Made by a program: the position numbers and the translations under genes. Shown here in pieces: positions 1-5,527 of a stretch of 5,527 nt of DNA. A model generated the notes under the pieces. It made no database searches. It was not told the origin of the DNA and saw nothing but the letters and a program-made list of their open reading frames with translations. The DNA is from JAFTYR01 sp964571375 (lineage in GTDB: Bacteria > Pseudomonadota > Gammaproteobacteria > Burkholderiales > Burkholderiaceae_F). Positions within the stretch are counted from its first letter, which is position 1. Each line of letters opens with the position of its first letter. The DNA lies in contig CAZNBL010000075.1 of NCBI GenBank assembly GCA_964571375.1, positions 1 to 5,527 on the forward strand, written 5' to 3'.

Positions 1-1022
1 CTATGAAGGCCGATGAAAACGGTGCGCTTGTTCCTGCCGTAAGCGGCGAGGACCTGACTGCCGCCGTTCCGGGTCTGCAGGATCTCTGCAACATTGAGGT
101 CGTCAATTTCTCGAACGTTCCTTCGGGAGCCGTGACTCCGAAGATGATGCTTGATCTTTCCAAGCAGATTCAGAAGACACTGCGCCGCCCGGAAGTTTCC
201 GGCGTTGTTGTCACGCACGGCACCGATACACTCGAAGAAACGGCTTATTTCCTTTCGATTTCGCTTTCTGAAAAATTCCAGCAGGAAGTCTTTAAGCCGA
301 TTGTGGTGACCGGAGCCATGCGCGGTGCGTCGAGCGTCGGCGCCGACGGTCCCGCCAACCTCCTGGCAAGCGTCCGTGTTGCCTGCCATGACGTCAAGGA
401 AGAACTGCCCCGCGTGGTTGTCTGCTTGAATGACGAAATCCATGTAGCTGCGCGTGTAACCAAGACGCATTCGGGTAACTGCGCTACCTTTGCCTCTCCG
501 GGCTGGGGTCCGGTGGGCTATGTCGACGAAGACTGCGTCTACTTCCGAAGCGGTGCTCTGCAGCTCGATTCCGGTCTGAATTTCCCGACCCCCGCCAAAC
601 TTACCGCCAAGGTCGATATCGTCAAAGCCGTGACCGGCGACAAGGGTGAATTCATCGACTTCTGTGTAGAACGCGGTACCGATGCGATCGTGGTCGAAGG
701 TTTCGGCCGCGGTAACGTTCCGTTCCCGATGGTGCCTGCGATTGCCCGTGCGGTTAAGAAGGGTGTGGTGGTTGCCGTTGCTACCCGCACACACGCCGGC
801 CGCGTGCTCGACGCATACGGCTATAAGGGCAGCGTGACCGATCTGCTTTCTGTCGGTGCCGTGATGGCAGGCGAAACCACCGCTGCCAAGGCCCGTCTTC
901 TTCTGATGTACATCCTCTCTCAGAAGAGAGCTCAGGAGTTGCAGAAAGACGACAAGGAACGTTTCCGCGCCTATCTGCAGGAAACCCTCGATCCGGTACT
1001 GAGCGAACGTCTCTTCGGTTAA
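1..1022 (+). CDS. L-asparaginase (type I/II asparaginase family), 5' end outside the window
   Basis: This enzyme hydrolyses L-asparagine to L-aspartate and ammonia. The family's second catalytic motif is clear: HGTDT at residues 72-76, counting the Met at base 3 as 1, with T74-D75 matching Thr89-Asp90 of E. coli AnsB. The partner lysine is K154 in VTKTH. Other family blocks are VTGAMRGASSVGADGPANL (102-120), SPGWGPVGYV (165-174) and GRGNVP (235-240). The Met at base 3 is not the true start. The family begins with ATGGTIAM, where the first Thr is the nucleophile, and bases 1-2 (ct) fit the last two bases of an Ala codon before that Met. Roughly 15 or more residues are therefore missing. Whether it carries a signal peptide (periplasmic) or not (cytosolic) cannot be seen, so I give no symbol. 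A terminator follows 12 bases after the stop. Family assignment is firm; subtype is open. Confidence 0.95.
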   Translation, partial: MKADENGALVPAVSGEDLTAAVPGLQDLCNIEVVNFSNVPSGAVTPKMMLDLSKQIQKTLRRPEVSGVVVTHGTDTLEETAYFLSISLSEKFQQEVFKPIVVTGAMRGASSVGADGPANLLASVRVACHDVKEELPRVVVCLNDEIHVAARVTKTHSGNCATFASPGWGPVGYVDEDCVYFRSGALQLDSGLNFPTPAKLTAKVDIVKAVTGDKGEFIDFCVERGTDAIVVEGFGRGNVPFPMVPAIARAVKKGVVVAVATRTHAGRVLDAYGYKGSVTDLLSVGAVMAGETTAAKARLLLMYILSQKRAQELQKDDKERFRAYLQETLDPVLSERLFG

Positions 1023-1034
1023 GGACGGATTCTC

Positions 1035-1064
1035 CGAAAAAAGCGGCTGCGGCCGCTTTTTTCG
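1035..1064 (+). terminator. Intrinsic terminator after the asparaginase gene
   Basis: There is a perfect 13-bp stem: the left arm is 1035-1047, the loop is TGCG, and the right arm is 1052-1064. The GC-rich core GCGGC/GCCGC is flanked by A6 on the left and T6 on the right, so it could also act in reverse. It separates the asparaginase gene from the reductase gene. Confidence 0.9.
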
Positions 1065-1102
1065 TATCCGGAGCTTCCCGATTCTCCGGTCGGGCGCCTC
1101 CG

Positions 1103-1120
1103 TTGCATGAATACATCCAA
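1103..1120. promoter_or_regulatory. Imperfect palindrome upstream of the reductase gene, possible operator
   Basis: The sequence TTGCATG-AATA-CATCCAA is an inverted repeat with six of seven arm positions paired, about 90 bp before the reductase start. It abuts a TTGAAA (1121-1126) that resembles a -35 box, although no good -10 lies at the right distance. It does not match the FNR consensus (TTGAT-N4-ATCAA). The position suits a regulator site for an acceptor-induced reductase, but this is inference from symmetry alone. Confidence 0.25.
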
Positions 1121-1211
1121 TTGAAAAACACCGTGCAAAAACAAAACGGCAGGCATACACTGACCCGTCTGCTCAGTTGCAGACAAGAAAATAAATAAAG
1201 GAGCAATCGTC

Positions 1212-3005
1212 ATGAAACTCAAACAGATTTCTGTCGCAGTCGCCTTGGCCGGATTTACGGCAGCCGCCGCAGCCGCTACCTATGTTCCGGGTACCTACAC
1301 GGAAAAGGTCAACGGGCACAACGCTTCGATGACAGTCAAAGTCACTGTCAGCAAAAATAAGATTGAAAAGATCGATTACAGCGAAAACCTTGAAACCATC
1401 GGTGTCGGCCGCCTTGCGCTCGACAAGATGAGCAAGAAGATCATCGATCATCAGTCCCTCGGCGTCGATAACATCACCGGCGCCACTATTTCTTCCTTTG
1501 CTATCAAGAATGCCGTCAGAAAGGCGCTTGTTCAGGCTCAGGTTTCCAAGGAAGATCTCTCTCAATTAACCAAGAAAGTCGAAACCTGTCCGGCTCTGCC
1601 CGATGAAATGAAGACCGAAGTCGTCATCGTCGGCGGCGGTGGTGCGGGTCTTGCCGCCGCAGTTGCCGCTCAGCAGGCAGGCGCCAAGGTAATCGTTCTT
1701 GAAAAGCTCGGTCTTCTCGGCGGTTCGACCAACGTTTCCGAAGGTGCTTTCAACGCAGCCGACCCGGAAAGACAGTCCAAGCAGGGTATCGAAGACTCGA
1801 TCGCCAAGCACTATGAACAGACCATGAAGGGCGGCCACAACATCGGCAATCCGGAACTGGTGCATTACATGACCGATCACGCTCTGGAAACCATCCATTG
1901 GATGGAAAGCGCAGGCGTGAAGTTTAAGGACGAAGTCGGTACCGCAACTGGCGCTCTCTGGCAGCGTTCTCACTATCCTGCCACACCGTCCGGCAACAGC
2001 TATATCCGTGTTTGGGAACAATATATTGCCGAGCATCCCGATGACATCAAGGTCTACACAGACATGAATGTCAAGGAAATCATCCGCGGCAAGGACGGCC
2101 GTGTTCTCGGTGTAAAGGCTGAAGAAAATCACAGCAAGAAGATGACAACAGTCCTTGCCGATAAGGGTGTTGTAATCGCTACCGGCGGTTTCGGCGCCAA
2201 CGTCGAGCTGCGCCAGAAGGTCAATACCGGCGTCTTCAAGGACTACGATCTCGGCAAGGGCATCGGTTGCACCAACTTCCAGAAGTCCGCTCAGGGCGAC
2301 GGCATTGTCATGGGTGAAAAGGTCGGTGCCAACGTGATCGGTATGGCCGACATTCAGGTTCATCCGTGCGGTACTCCGGGTACCGGTCTGATGGAAATGA
2401 TCCGTACTTCGGGCCGCAACCGTGTCTTTATCAATACCGACGGCAACCGCTTTGTGAACGAAGGCGCTCCGCGCGACGTTCTCGCCAAGGCTATCTTTGC
2501 TCAGAAGGATTCGACATACTACGTACTCGTCAACCACCTGCGTTATCCGTCTCTTGACTGGGTCGATGCCAACGGTTCGAGAGTCAAGGATATGATTGAT
2601 CTCGGCCGCGTCGTTCCTGCCGATACTCTTGAGGAACTCGCCAAGAAGCTCAATATGCCGGTCGAAAACTTAAAGAAGTCGGTTGAAGACTACAACAAGG
2701 TCGTTGCCGGCAACTATAAGGATCCGCTCGGCTTTGTCGCCAACAACAAGGCCGACAAGCAGATGACCGAAGGTCCGTGGTATGCCTGCCAGAAGGTTCC
2801 GACTCTGCACCACACCATGGGCGGTCTTGAGATCAACGTGAAGGCTCAGGTTCTCGATACCAACGGTAAGGTTATTCCCGGTCTCTATGCTGCCGGTGAA
2901 ACCACAGGCGGTATCCACGGCTCCAACCGCCTCGGCGGCAATGCCATTGCCGACCTCAACACATTCGGCCGTCTCGCCGGTACCAGCGCAGCCAAGGGTC
3001 TTTGA
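1212..3005 (+). CDS. Exported FMN/FAD flavocytochrome c-type reductase (urocanate/fumarate reductase-like), acceptor unknown
   Basis: This is a predicted periplasmic respiratory reductase that would reduce a double bond in a small organic acid. Residues 1-22 form a Sec signal peptide (KLK, a hydrophobic stretch, then an alanine run; cleavage near A22). Residues ~24-112 are an FMN-binding domain; DNITGATISS (86-95) is the ApbE flavinylation motif, with FMN expected on T92. The FAD domain follows, with GGGGAG at 141-146 and E164 ending the Rossmann unit. Compared with Shewanella Fcc3, the catalytic acid Arg402 is R421 (NEGAPRD) and the proton-relay Glu378/Arg381 are E395/R398. H384, H533/H534 and R573 match substrate-binding positions. 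By my alignment the Thr377 position is M394, which argues against fumarate. No CxxCH haem motif exists, so electrons must come from a separate donor not seen here. AAAGGAG lies 8 nt before the ATG. Confidence 0.93.
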   Translation: MKLKQISVAVALAGFTAAAAAATYVPGTYTEKVNGHNASMTVKVTVSKNKIEKIDYSENLETIGVGRLALDKMSKKIIDHQSLGVDNITGATISSFAIKNAVRKALVQAQVSKEDLSQLTKKVETCPALPDEMKTEVVIVGGGGAGLAAAVAAQQAGAKVIVLEKLGLLGGSTNVSEGAFNAADPERQSKQGIEDSIAKHYEQTMKGGHNIGNPELVHYMTDHALETIHWMESAGVKFKDEVGTATGALWQRSHYPATPSGNSYIRVWEQYIAEHPDDIKVYTDMNVKEIIRGKDGRVLGVKAEENHSKKMTTVLADKGVVIATGGFGANVELRQKVNTGVFKDYDLGKGIGCTNFQKSAQGDGIVMGEKVGANVIGMADIQVHPCGTPGTGLMEMIRTSGRNRVFINTDGNRFVNEGAPRDVLAKAIFAQKDSTYYVLVNHLRYPSLDWVDANGSRVKDMIDLGRVVPADTLEELAKKLNMPVENLKKSVEDYNKVVAGNYKDPLGFVANNKADKQMTEGPWYACQKVPTLHHTMGGLEINVKAQVLDTNGKVIPGLYAAGETTGGIHGSNRLGGNAIADLNTFGRLAGTSAAKGL

Positions 3006-3029
3006 TTCTTAAAGGCTGACGTCTGATTG

Positions 3030-3070
3030 AACCGCACTTCGGAGCATAAAAACTTCGATGTGCGGTTTTT
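3030..3070 (+). terminator. Intrinsic terminator after the reductase gene
   Basis: A 12-bp stem with one T-T mismatch pairs AACCGCACTTCG (3030-3041) with CGATGTGCGGTT (3056-3067). The loop is 14 nt and the right arm runs into TTTTT. It starts 24 bases after the stop codon and indicates that the reductase message ends before the transglycosylase gene. Confidence 0.85.
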
Positions 3071-3178
3071 GTCGTTTTTAAGTCACAGAAAACGATGAAA
3101 AATAAGCCGATTTTCTCCGACGGGTCGGATTCAATTTCTCGATCGCTTTTTTTCTTAAGGTTTAAAAGCAGTGTTCGT

Positions 3179-3187
3179 TGTTAGAAT
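3179..3187 (+). promoter_or_regulatory. Candidate extended -10 promoter for the transglycosylase gene
   Basis: TGTTAGAAT combines a TGn element with TAGAAT, five of six matches to TATAAT. No convincing -35 lies 17 bp upstream, which fits an extended -10 promoter. The start point would fall near 3194, giving a short leader of about 28 nt before the TTG codon. It lies downstream of the reductase terminator, where a new promoter is expected. Confidence 0.45.
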
Positions 3188-3207
3188 GAGCCTTATCTGA
3201 AGACTTC

Positions 3208-3212
3208 AAGGA
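3208..3212 (+). promoter_or_regulatory. Ribosome binding site that supports a TTG start
   Basis: AAGGA sits 9 nt before the TTG at 3222. The next in-frame ATG (3261, residue 14) has no such site ahead of it and would cut into the hydrophobic segment, so the TTG is preferred. Confidence 0.6.
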
Positions 3213-3221
3213 ACGAGAGCA

Positions 3222-4103
3222 TTGAGTAGGTATTCTTTTTTATCGGAACCTCCTGTGTGGATGGCATGCCTGACAGCAGCTGCAGTATTTACGTGCGCAC
3301 ACTTTAATCTTCAGCCCGGCGTGTTTTCTCACAACGATTCCGTCTATAAGAGTAGACCGCTCAGCGTAAGCGAATACGCCATGGTGGCTCGGGCGGTCTT
3401 TTCCGGAATTATTCCGATGCCGGCCGAACATTATGCCGAAATGCGTAAGTCGGCAGAGGATAACTGTTTGATTTTCAAGTCATCCTGCCGCACCGGCGAA
3501 GATTTTAAGACGGTAAGAAGCAACCTTGCTGAATTTATCAGCTTCACTTATCGCGGCTCCAAGCGTGATGAGGTGATCGTTATTGTCAAAGAGACTTTTG
3601 AGATCGCCCGCCGAAAAGATATCGATCCGCTCCTGCTGCTGGCTCTGATGGCTGCCGAAAGCAGTTTCCGCCCCAAAACATTAAGTTCGACCGGCGACTA
3701 CGGTCTGATGCAGGTAAACGTCGCTGTTCATAAAGAGAAGTTTCTGCCGTTCGGCGGCAGATCGGCTGCGATGAAGATCAAGCCGAATATCGAAGTGGGC
3801 AGCAGTATTATCGGTCACTATATCAATCGCAGTTCCGGTATCGACCGTGCTCTGCAGCGCTATGTGGGATCGGCGAACTCTCCGAACGACCGCGGCTATG
3901 GCGTCAAAGTACTGAATATCCGCATGGGCTTGGAAAATGCCGCTGTCGGTAATTTCAGACAAGCTTCCCGCATCATCCGATATGCGCGCTCCATGACGCT
4001 TGAAGATCGCATGAATTATGAACCGCGCTTTGACCGTTGTTTCGGTCTCGAGGCGACAGCAAAGAAGCGTGCGTTGTTCCTGCCGTTATCGGAAGAGAAT
4101 TAA
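3222..4103 (+). CDS. Lytic transglycosylase, SLT domain (GH23-like)
   Basis: This is a predicted murein lytic transglycosylase, cleaving the MurNAc-GlcNAc bond in the periplasm. Of 293 residues, the catalytic domain covers about 125-235. The acid is E146 in ALMAAESSFRP. STGDYGLMQV (156-165) is the GLMQ motif, and NIEVG (189-193), then ALQRYVGSAN (210-219) and GYGVKVL (226-232), follow in the usual SLT order. The YNG triplet is YVG here. Residues 12-27 (VWMACLTAAAVFTCAH) are hydrophobic and serve as a signal peptide or membrane anchor; T24-C25-A26 could be a signal peptidase I site, while a lipobox is not convincing. Residues ~30-125 match nothing I recognise. The start is TTG, chosen for its Shine-Dalgarno site. 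The gene has its own candidate promoter and terminator. Whether it serves general wall turnover or a dedicated envelope machine cannot be told, as no secretion or conjugation genes are nearby. Confidence 0.9.
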   Translation: MSRYSFLSEPPVWMACLTAAAVFTCAHFNLQPGVFSHNDSVYKSRPLSVSEYAMVARAVFSGIIPMPAEHYAEMRKSAEDNCLIFKSSCRTGEDFKTVRSNLAEFISFTYRGSKRDEVIVIVKETFEIARRKDIDPLLLLALMAAESSFRPKTLSSTGDYGLMQVNVAVHKEKFLPFGGRSAAMKIKPNIEVGSSIIGHYINRSSGIDRALQRYVGSANSPNDRGYGVKVLNIRMGLENAAVGNFRQASRIIRYARSMTLEDRMNYEPRFDRCFGLEATAKKRALFLPLSEEN

Positions 4104-4110
4104 TCCGTTG

Positions 4111-4134
4111 CCCGGAGAACATCCGGGAATTTTT
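4111..4134 (+). terminator. Intrinsic terminator after the transglycosylase gene
   Basis: A perfect 6-bp stem CCCGGA/TCCGGG (4111-4116 and 4122-4127) encloses a GAACA loop and is followed by AATTTTT. It begins 7 bases after the stop codon. The stem is short but GC-rich. Confidence 0.75.
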
Positions 4135-4314
4135 ATCCCCTTTGTTGCCCGTAATTAATCCGAGTATTTATTTTTTCCTTCGGCGGGGAATAAAATAATC
4201 GGCAAGAGTACTTTCCTGCGCCGATGAGGGCGGGAGAGGTCGTATTTATTTCTCTTCTGCCGGATTCTCCGCAGTTGTTTACGGAAGACCGGTAATTTAA
4301 AGGACCTCAAACTT
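4135..4314 (+). promoter_or_regulatory. 180-nt leader region before the DUF362 gene
   Basis: No ORF of note lies here. An AT-rich inverted repeat, with TTATTTTTTCC at 4166-4176 pairing imperfectly with GGAATAAAATAA further right, surrounds a TTCGGC core. TAAAAT (4191-4196) resembles a -10 box but has only a weak TTATTT at the -35 distance. A second small inverted repeat, ATCGGC (4198-4203) and GCCGAT (4220-4225), follows. The Shine-Dalgarno AAAGGA is at 4299-4304. The promoter probably lies in this gap, but I cannot place it firmly, and no known riboswitch is recognised. Confidence 0.35.
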
Positions 4315-5280
4315 ATGTGCGAAAAACTTATTACCGATAATATCCAGGGGTCTACTCCCGTGATCGGAAGCCGCCAGGTGACGGAAGCCAAGCAGGGCAC
4401 CGCCGCCAAGGTCTATTTCTCCCGCCATATCGATGCTGAACATTTGATCAAACTCTACGAAAAGATCTGCGACGAAATCTACGGCAAGGTTGCGATCAAA
4501 CTGCATACCGGCGAGCGACACGGTCCGAACCTTCTTCCGCGTGATCTGGTTCAGGCTTTCCAGGCTCAGATTCCCGATAGCACTATCGTTGAAACCAACA
4601 CCCTCTATAAGGGCGACCGCTATACCACCGAGGATCACCTTGAAACCCTCAAGGTCAACGGCTGGACTTTCTGCCCGGTGGATATTATGGATGCCGAAGG
4701 TACGGTTAATCTTCCCGTCCGGGGCGGTAAGCATCTCAAAGAAGTTTCGATGGGCAAGACGCTGGTCGACTACGACTCGATGGTCGTATTAACCCACTTC
4801 AAGGGTCATGCCATGGGCGGTTTCGGCGGTTCGATGAAGAATATTGCGATCGGTTGTGCCGACGGCCGTGTCGGTAAGCAGCAGGTTCACGCTGTAAGCG
4901 ACGTCAATCTTCCGTGGGATCAGTGGCCGGCAAAAGAACTTCTGATGGAAACAATGGCTGAATCGGCCAAGGCCACCTGCGATTTCTTCGGTAAGCGTAT
5001 CTGCTATATCAACGTTATGCGCCGCATGTCGGTTGACTGCGACTGTGCGGGTCTCAGAGCTGCGGAGCCGACTATTCCCGATGTCGGTATTTTGGCTTCG
5101 ACCGATATTCTTGCGGTTGATCAGGCCTGCGTGGACATGGTGTTCCGTATGCACCACTGTGAAAATCACGATCTCGTAGAACGTATTGAAAGCCGTCACG
5201 GCCTTCGCCAGCTTTCTTATATGAAGGAATTGAAAATGGGCAATCCGCAGTATGAGCTCATTTCGATCGATGAAGAATAA
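4315..5280 (+). CDS. DUF362 domain protein of unknown function
   Basis: The 321-residue protein matches the DUF362 family throughout. KVAIKLHTGE (58-67), ETNTLYKGDRYTTEDHLET (93-111), VVLTHFKGHAMGGFGGSMKN (157-176) with IGCADGRVG (179-187), and PDVGILASTDILAVDQA (255-271) are its typical blocks. A CDC motif (C242, C244) in the segment after YINV is also usual for the family, and C181 follows the glycine-rich block. Many relatives carry a ferredoxin-like CxxCxxCxxxC segment; none is present here. There is no signal peptide or membrane segment, so it should be cytoplasmic. Family members are often called Fe-S proteins, but no reaction is established that I can name. The ATG has AAAGGA 10 nt upstream. 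A GTG at 4378 with GGAAG ahead of it is a weaker alternative that would remove 21 poorly conserved residues. A terminator follows about 50 bases after the stop. Confidence 0.92.
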   Translation: MCEKLITDNIQGSTPVIGSRQVTEAKQGTAAKVYFSRHIDAEHLIKLYEKICDEIYGKVAIKLHTGERHGPNLLPRDLVQAFQAQIPDSTIVETNTLYKGDRYTTEDHLETLKVNGWTFCPVDIMDAEGTVNLPVRGGKHLKEVSMGKTLVDYDSMVVLTHFKGHAMGGFGGSMKNIAIGCADGRVGKQQVHAVSDVNLPWDQWPAKELLMETMAESAKATCDFFGKRICYINVMRRMSVDCDCAGLRAAEPTIPDVGILASTDILAVDQACVDMVFRMHHCENHDLVERIESRHGLRQLSYMKELKMGNPQYELISIDEE

Positions 5281-5329
5281 GTGCGGAGTGAGACTGCCGT
5301 AGGTAGATGCTGCAGGAGAGTAACGCACC

Positions 5330-5364
5330 GGGGTGCCGACTGAAGACGGCACCCCTTTTGCTTA
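5330..5364 (+). terminator. Intrinsic terminator after the DUF362 gene
   Basis: A perfect 9-bp stem GGGGTGCCG/CGGCACCCC (5330-5338 and 5347-5355) with the loop ACTGAAGA is followed by TTTTGCTT. On the opposite strand no T-run follows the hairpin, so it is a one-way terminator and would not obviously end a - strand transcript. Confidence 0.88.
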
Positions 5365-5505
5365 TTTAAGCAACGTGCGGATTATCATCACAATGCTCGC
5401 AGTAACGGACAGGAAAATCCAATCAATATTGATGTTGATGTCACCTGCCGAAATTACTGTGACATGTGAGATAATTTCCCACGAGGAATAAAGGATGGTA
5501 CCCAT
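5362..5505 (-). CDS. Possible small membrane protein, 47 residues
   Basis: A short open frame reads from ATG at 5505 to TAA at 5364-5362. It begins MGTILYSSWE and ends IIRTLLK. A GAGG Shine-Dalgarno (5515-5512) sits 6 nt before the ATG. Residues 29-42 (WIFLSVTASIVMII) form a hydrophobic stretch long enough for a short membrane helix, followed by R43 and K47, which suggests an N-out/C-in or membrane-surface arrangement. The segment before it is D/N/I-rich (GDINIDID-like, residues 21-28). Eleven of 47 residues are Ile. I recognise no family; type I toxins and other small single-pass proteins look similar in size and shape, but that is only a resemblance. Its stop meets the DUF362 terminator tail-to-tail. 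Its start overlaps a possible + strand start by 11 bp, so one of the two may be spurious. Confidence 0.4.
   Translation of the reverse strand: MGTILYSSWEIISHVTVISAGDININIDWIFLSVTASIVMIIRTLLK
5438..5465. repeat. Inverted repeat, 7-bp arms 14 bp apart, possible operator
   Basis: ATGTCAC (5438-5444) and GTGACAT (5459-5465) are perfect complements separated by 14 bp. A perfect 12-bp palindrome, ATCAATATTGAT, lies just left at 5422-5433. If the + strand gene at 5495 is real, these would be upstream regulatory sites: TGAGATAAT (5467-5475) looks like an extended -10. If the - strand ORF is real, they fall inside coding sequence and may be incidental. Confidence 0.3.
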
Positions 5506-5527
5506 TATTAACCTCATGAAAAAAGAC
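5495..5527 (+). CDS. Possible start of a gene running off the right edge
   Basis: ATG at 5495 opens a frame of 11 codons to the window end (MVPIINLMKKD). GAGGA (5483-5487) lies 7 nt upstream, a well-placed Shine-Dalgarno. A second in-frame ATG at 5516 has no ribosome binding site at a suitable distance. Too little is visible to name a product. It overlaps head-to-head with the - strand 47-residue ORF. Confidence 0.4.
   Translation, partial: MVPIINLMKKD

Noticed and set aside
3..5. ATG at base 3 as the asparaginase start
   Set aside because: It corresponds to the Met after the TGGTIA catalytic motif of the family, so it is internal; the real start is left of the window.
1121..1161. Sigma-70 promoter TTGAAA (1121) with TACACT (1156-1161)
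   Set aside because: The 29-bp spacing is far too long. Pairing TACACT with GTGCAA at 1133 gives correct spacing but only 3 of 6 matches at -35.
1566..2537. A 323-codon open frame on the - strand
   Set aside because: It lies wholly opposite the reductase gene, whose protein is conserved over the same bases. The reverse frame has no recognisable domain and is a shadow of the codon bias.
1212..3005. A c-type haem domain, as in Shewanella Fcc3
   Set aside because: No CxxCH motif occurs anywhere in the protein; the front domain is FMN-binding instead.
4789..5352. A 187-codon - strand frame opposite the DUF362 gene
   Set aside because: It is antisense to conserved DUF362 blocks, spans the terminator, and has no recognisable domain.
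5421..5434. FNR or IHF site at the ATCAATATTGAT palindrome
   Set aside because: The half-sites are in the wrong order for FNR (TTGAT-N4-ATCAA), and the IHF TTR element is missing on both strands.
5393..5491. A 32-residue + strand ORF (MLAVTDRKIQ...)
   Set aside because: It has no Shine-Dalgarno site, no leader-peptide codon run, and is opposite the better supported - strand frame.

Overview
The window is about 5.5 kb of moderately GC-rich bacterial DNA. Four long genes lie on the + strand, and the last ~150 bp are unresolved. The gene content suggests a gut or anaerobic proteobacterium that respires organic electron acceptors through secreted flavin reductases. Sutterellaceae (Burkholderiales) is my best guess and Succinivibrionaceae a second. 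This is inferred from protein style and codon use, because no marker gene is present.

Layout. (1) 1-1022: an asparaginase whose first residues, including the first catalytic Thr, lie left of the window; a strong hairpin terminator follows. (2) 1212-3005: an exported reductase of the flavocytochrome c / urocanate reductase type, with a signal peptide, an FMN-binding domain and an FAD-binding catalytic domain, but no haem motif; a terminator follows. (3) 3222-4103: a lytic transglycosylase (SLT/GH23) with a TTG start and its own candidate promoter; a terminator follows. (4) 4315-5280: a cytoplasmic DUF362 protein of unknown function behind a 180-nt leader; a terminator follows. (5) 5365-5527: a possible 47-residue membrane peptide on the - strand, whose start overlaps head-to-head with the start of a possible + strand gene that runs off the window.

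Each of the four main genes is followed by a hairpin with a T-run, and each is preceded by a sizeable gap. They are therefore most likely separate transcription units rather than one operon. A loose metabolic link is possible: asparaginase yields aspartate, which many anaerobes turn into fumarate for respiration. However, the reductase seems to lack one fumarate-recognising residue, so its acceptor is probably something else. I see no mobile element, CRISPR array, tRNA or rRNA. The points most worth checking are the reductase's substrate, the overlapping small ORFs at the right edge, and the DUF362 protein.
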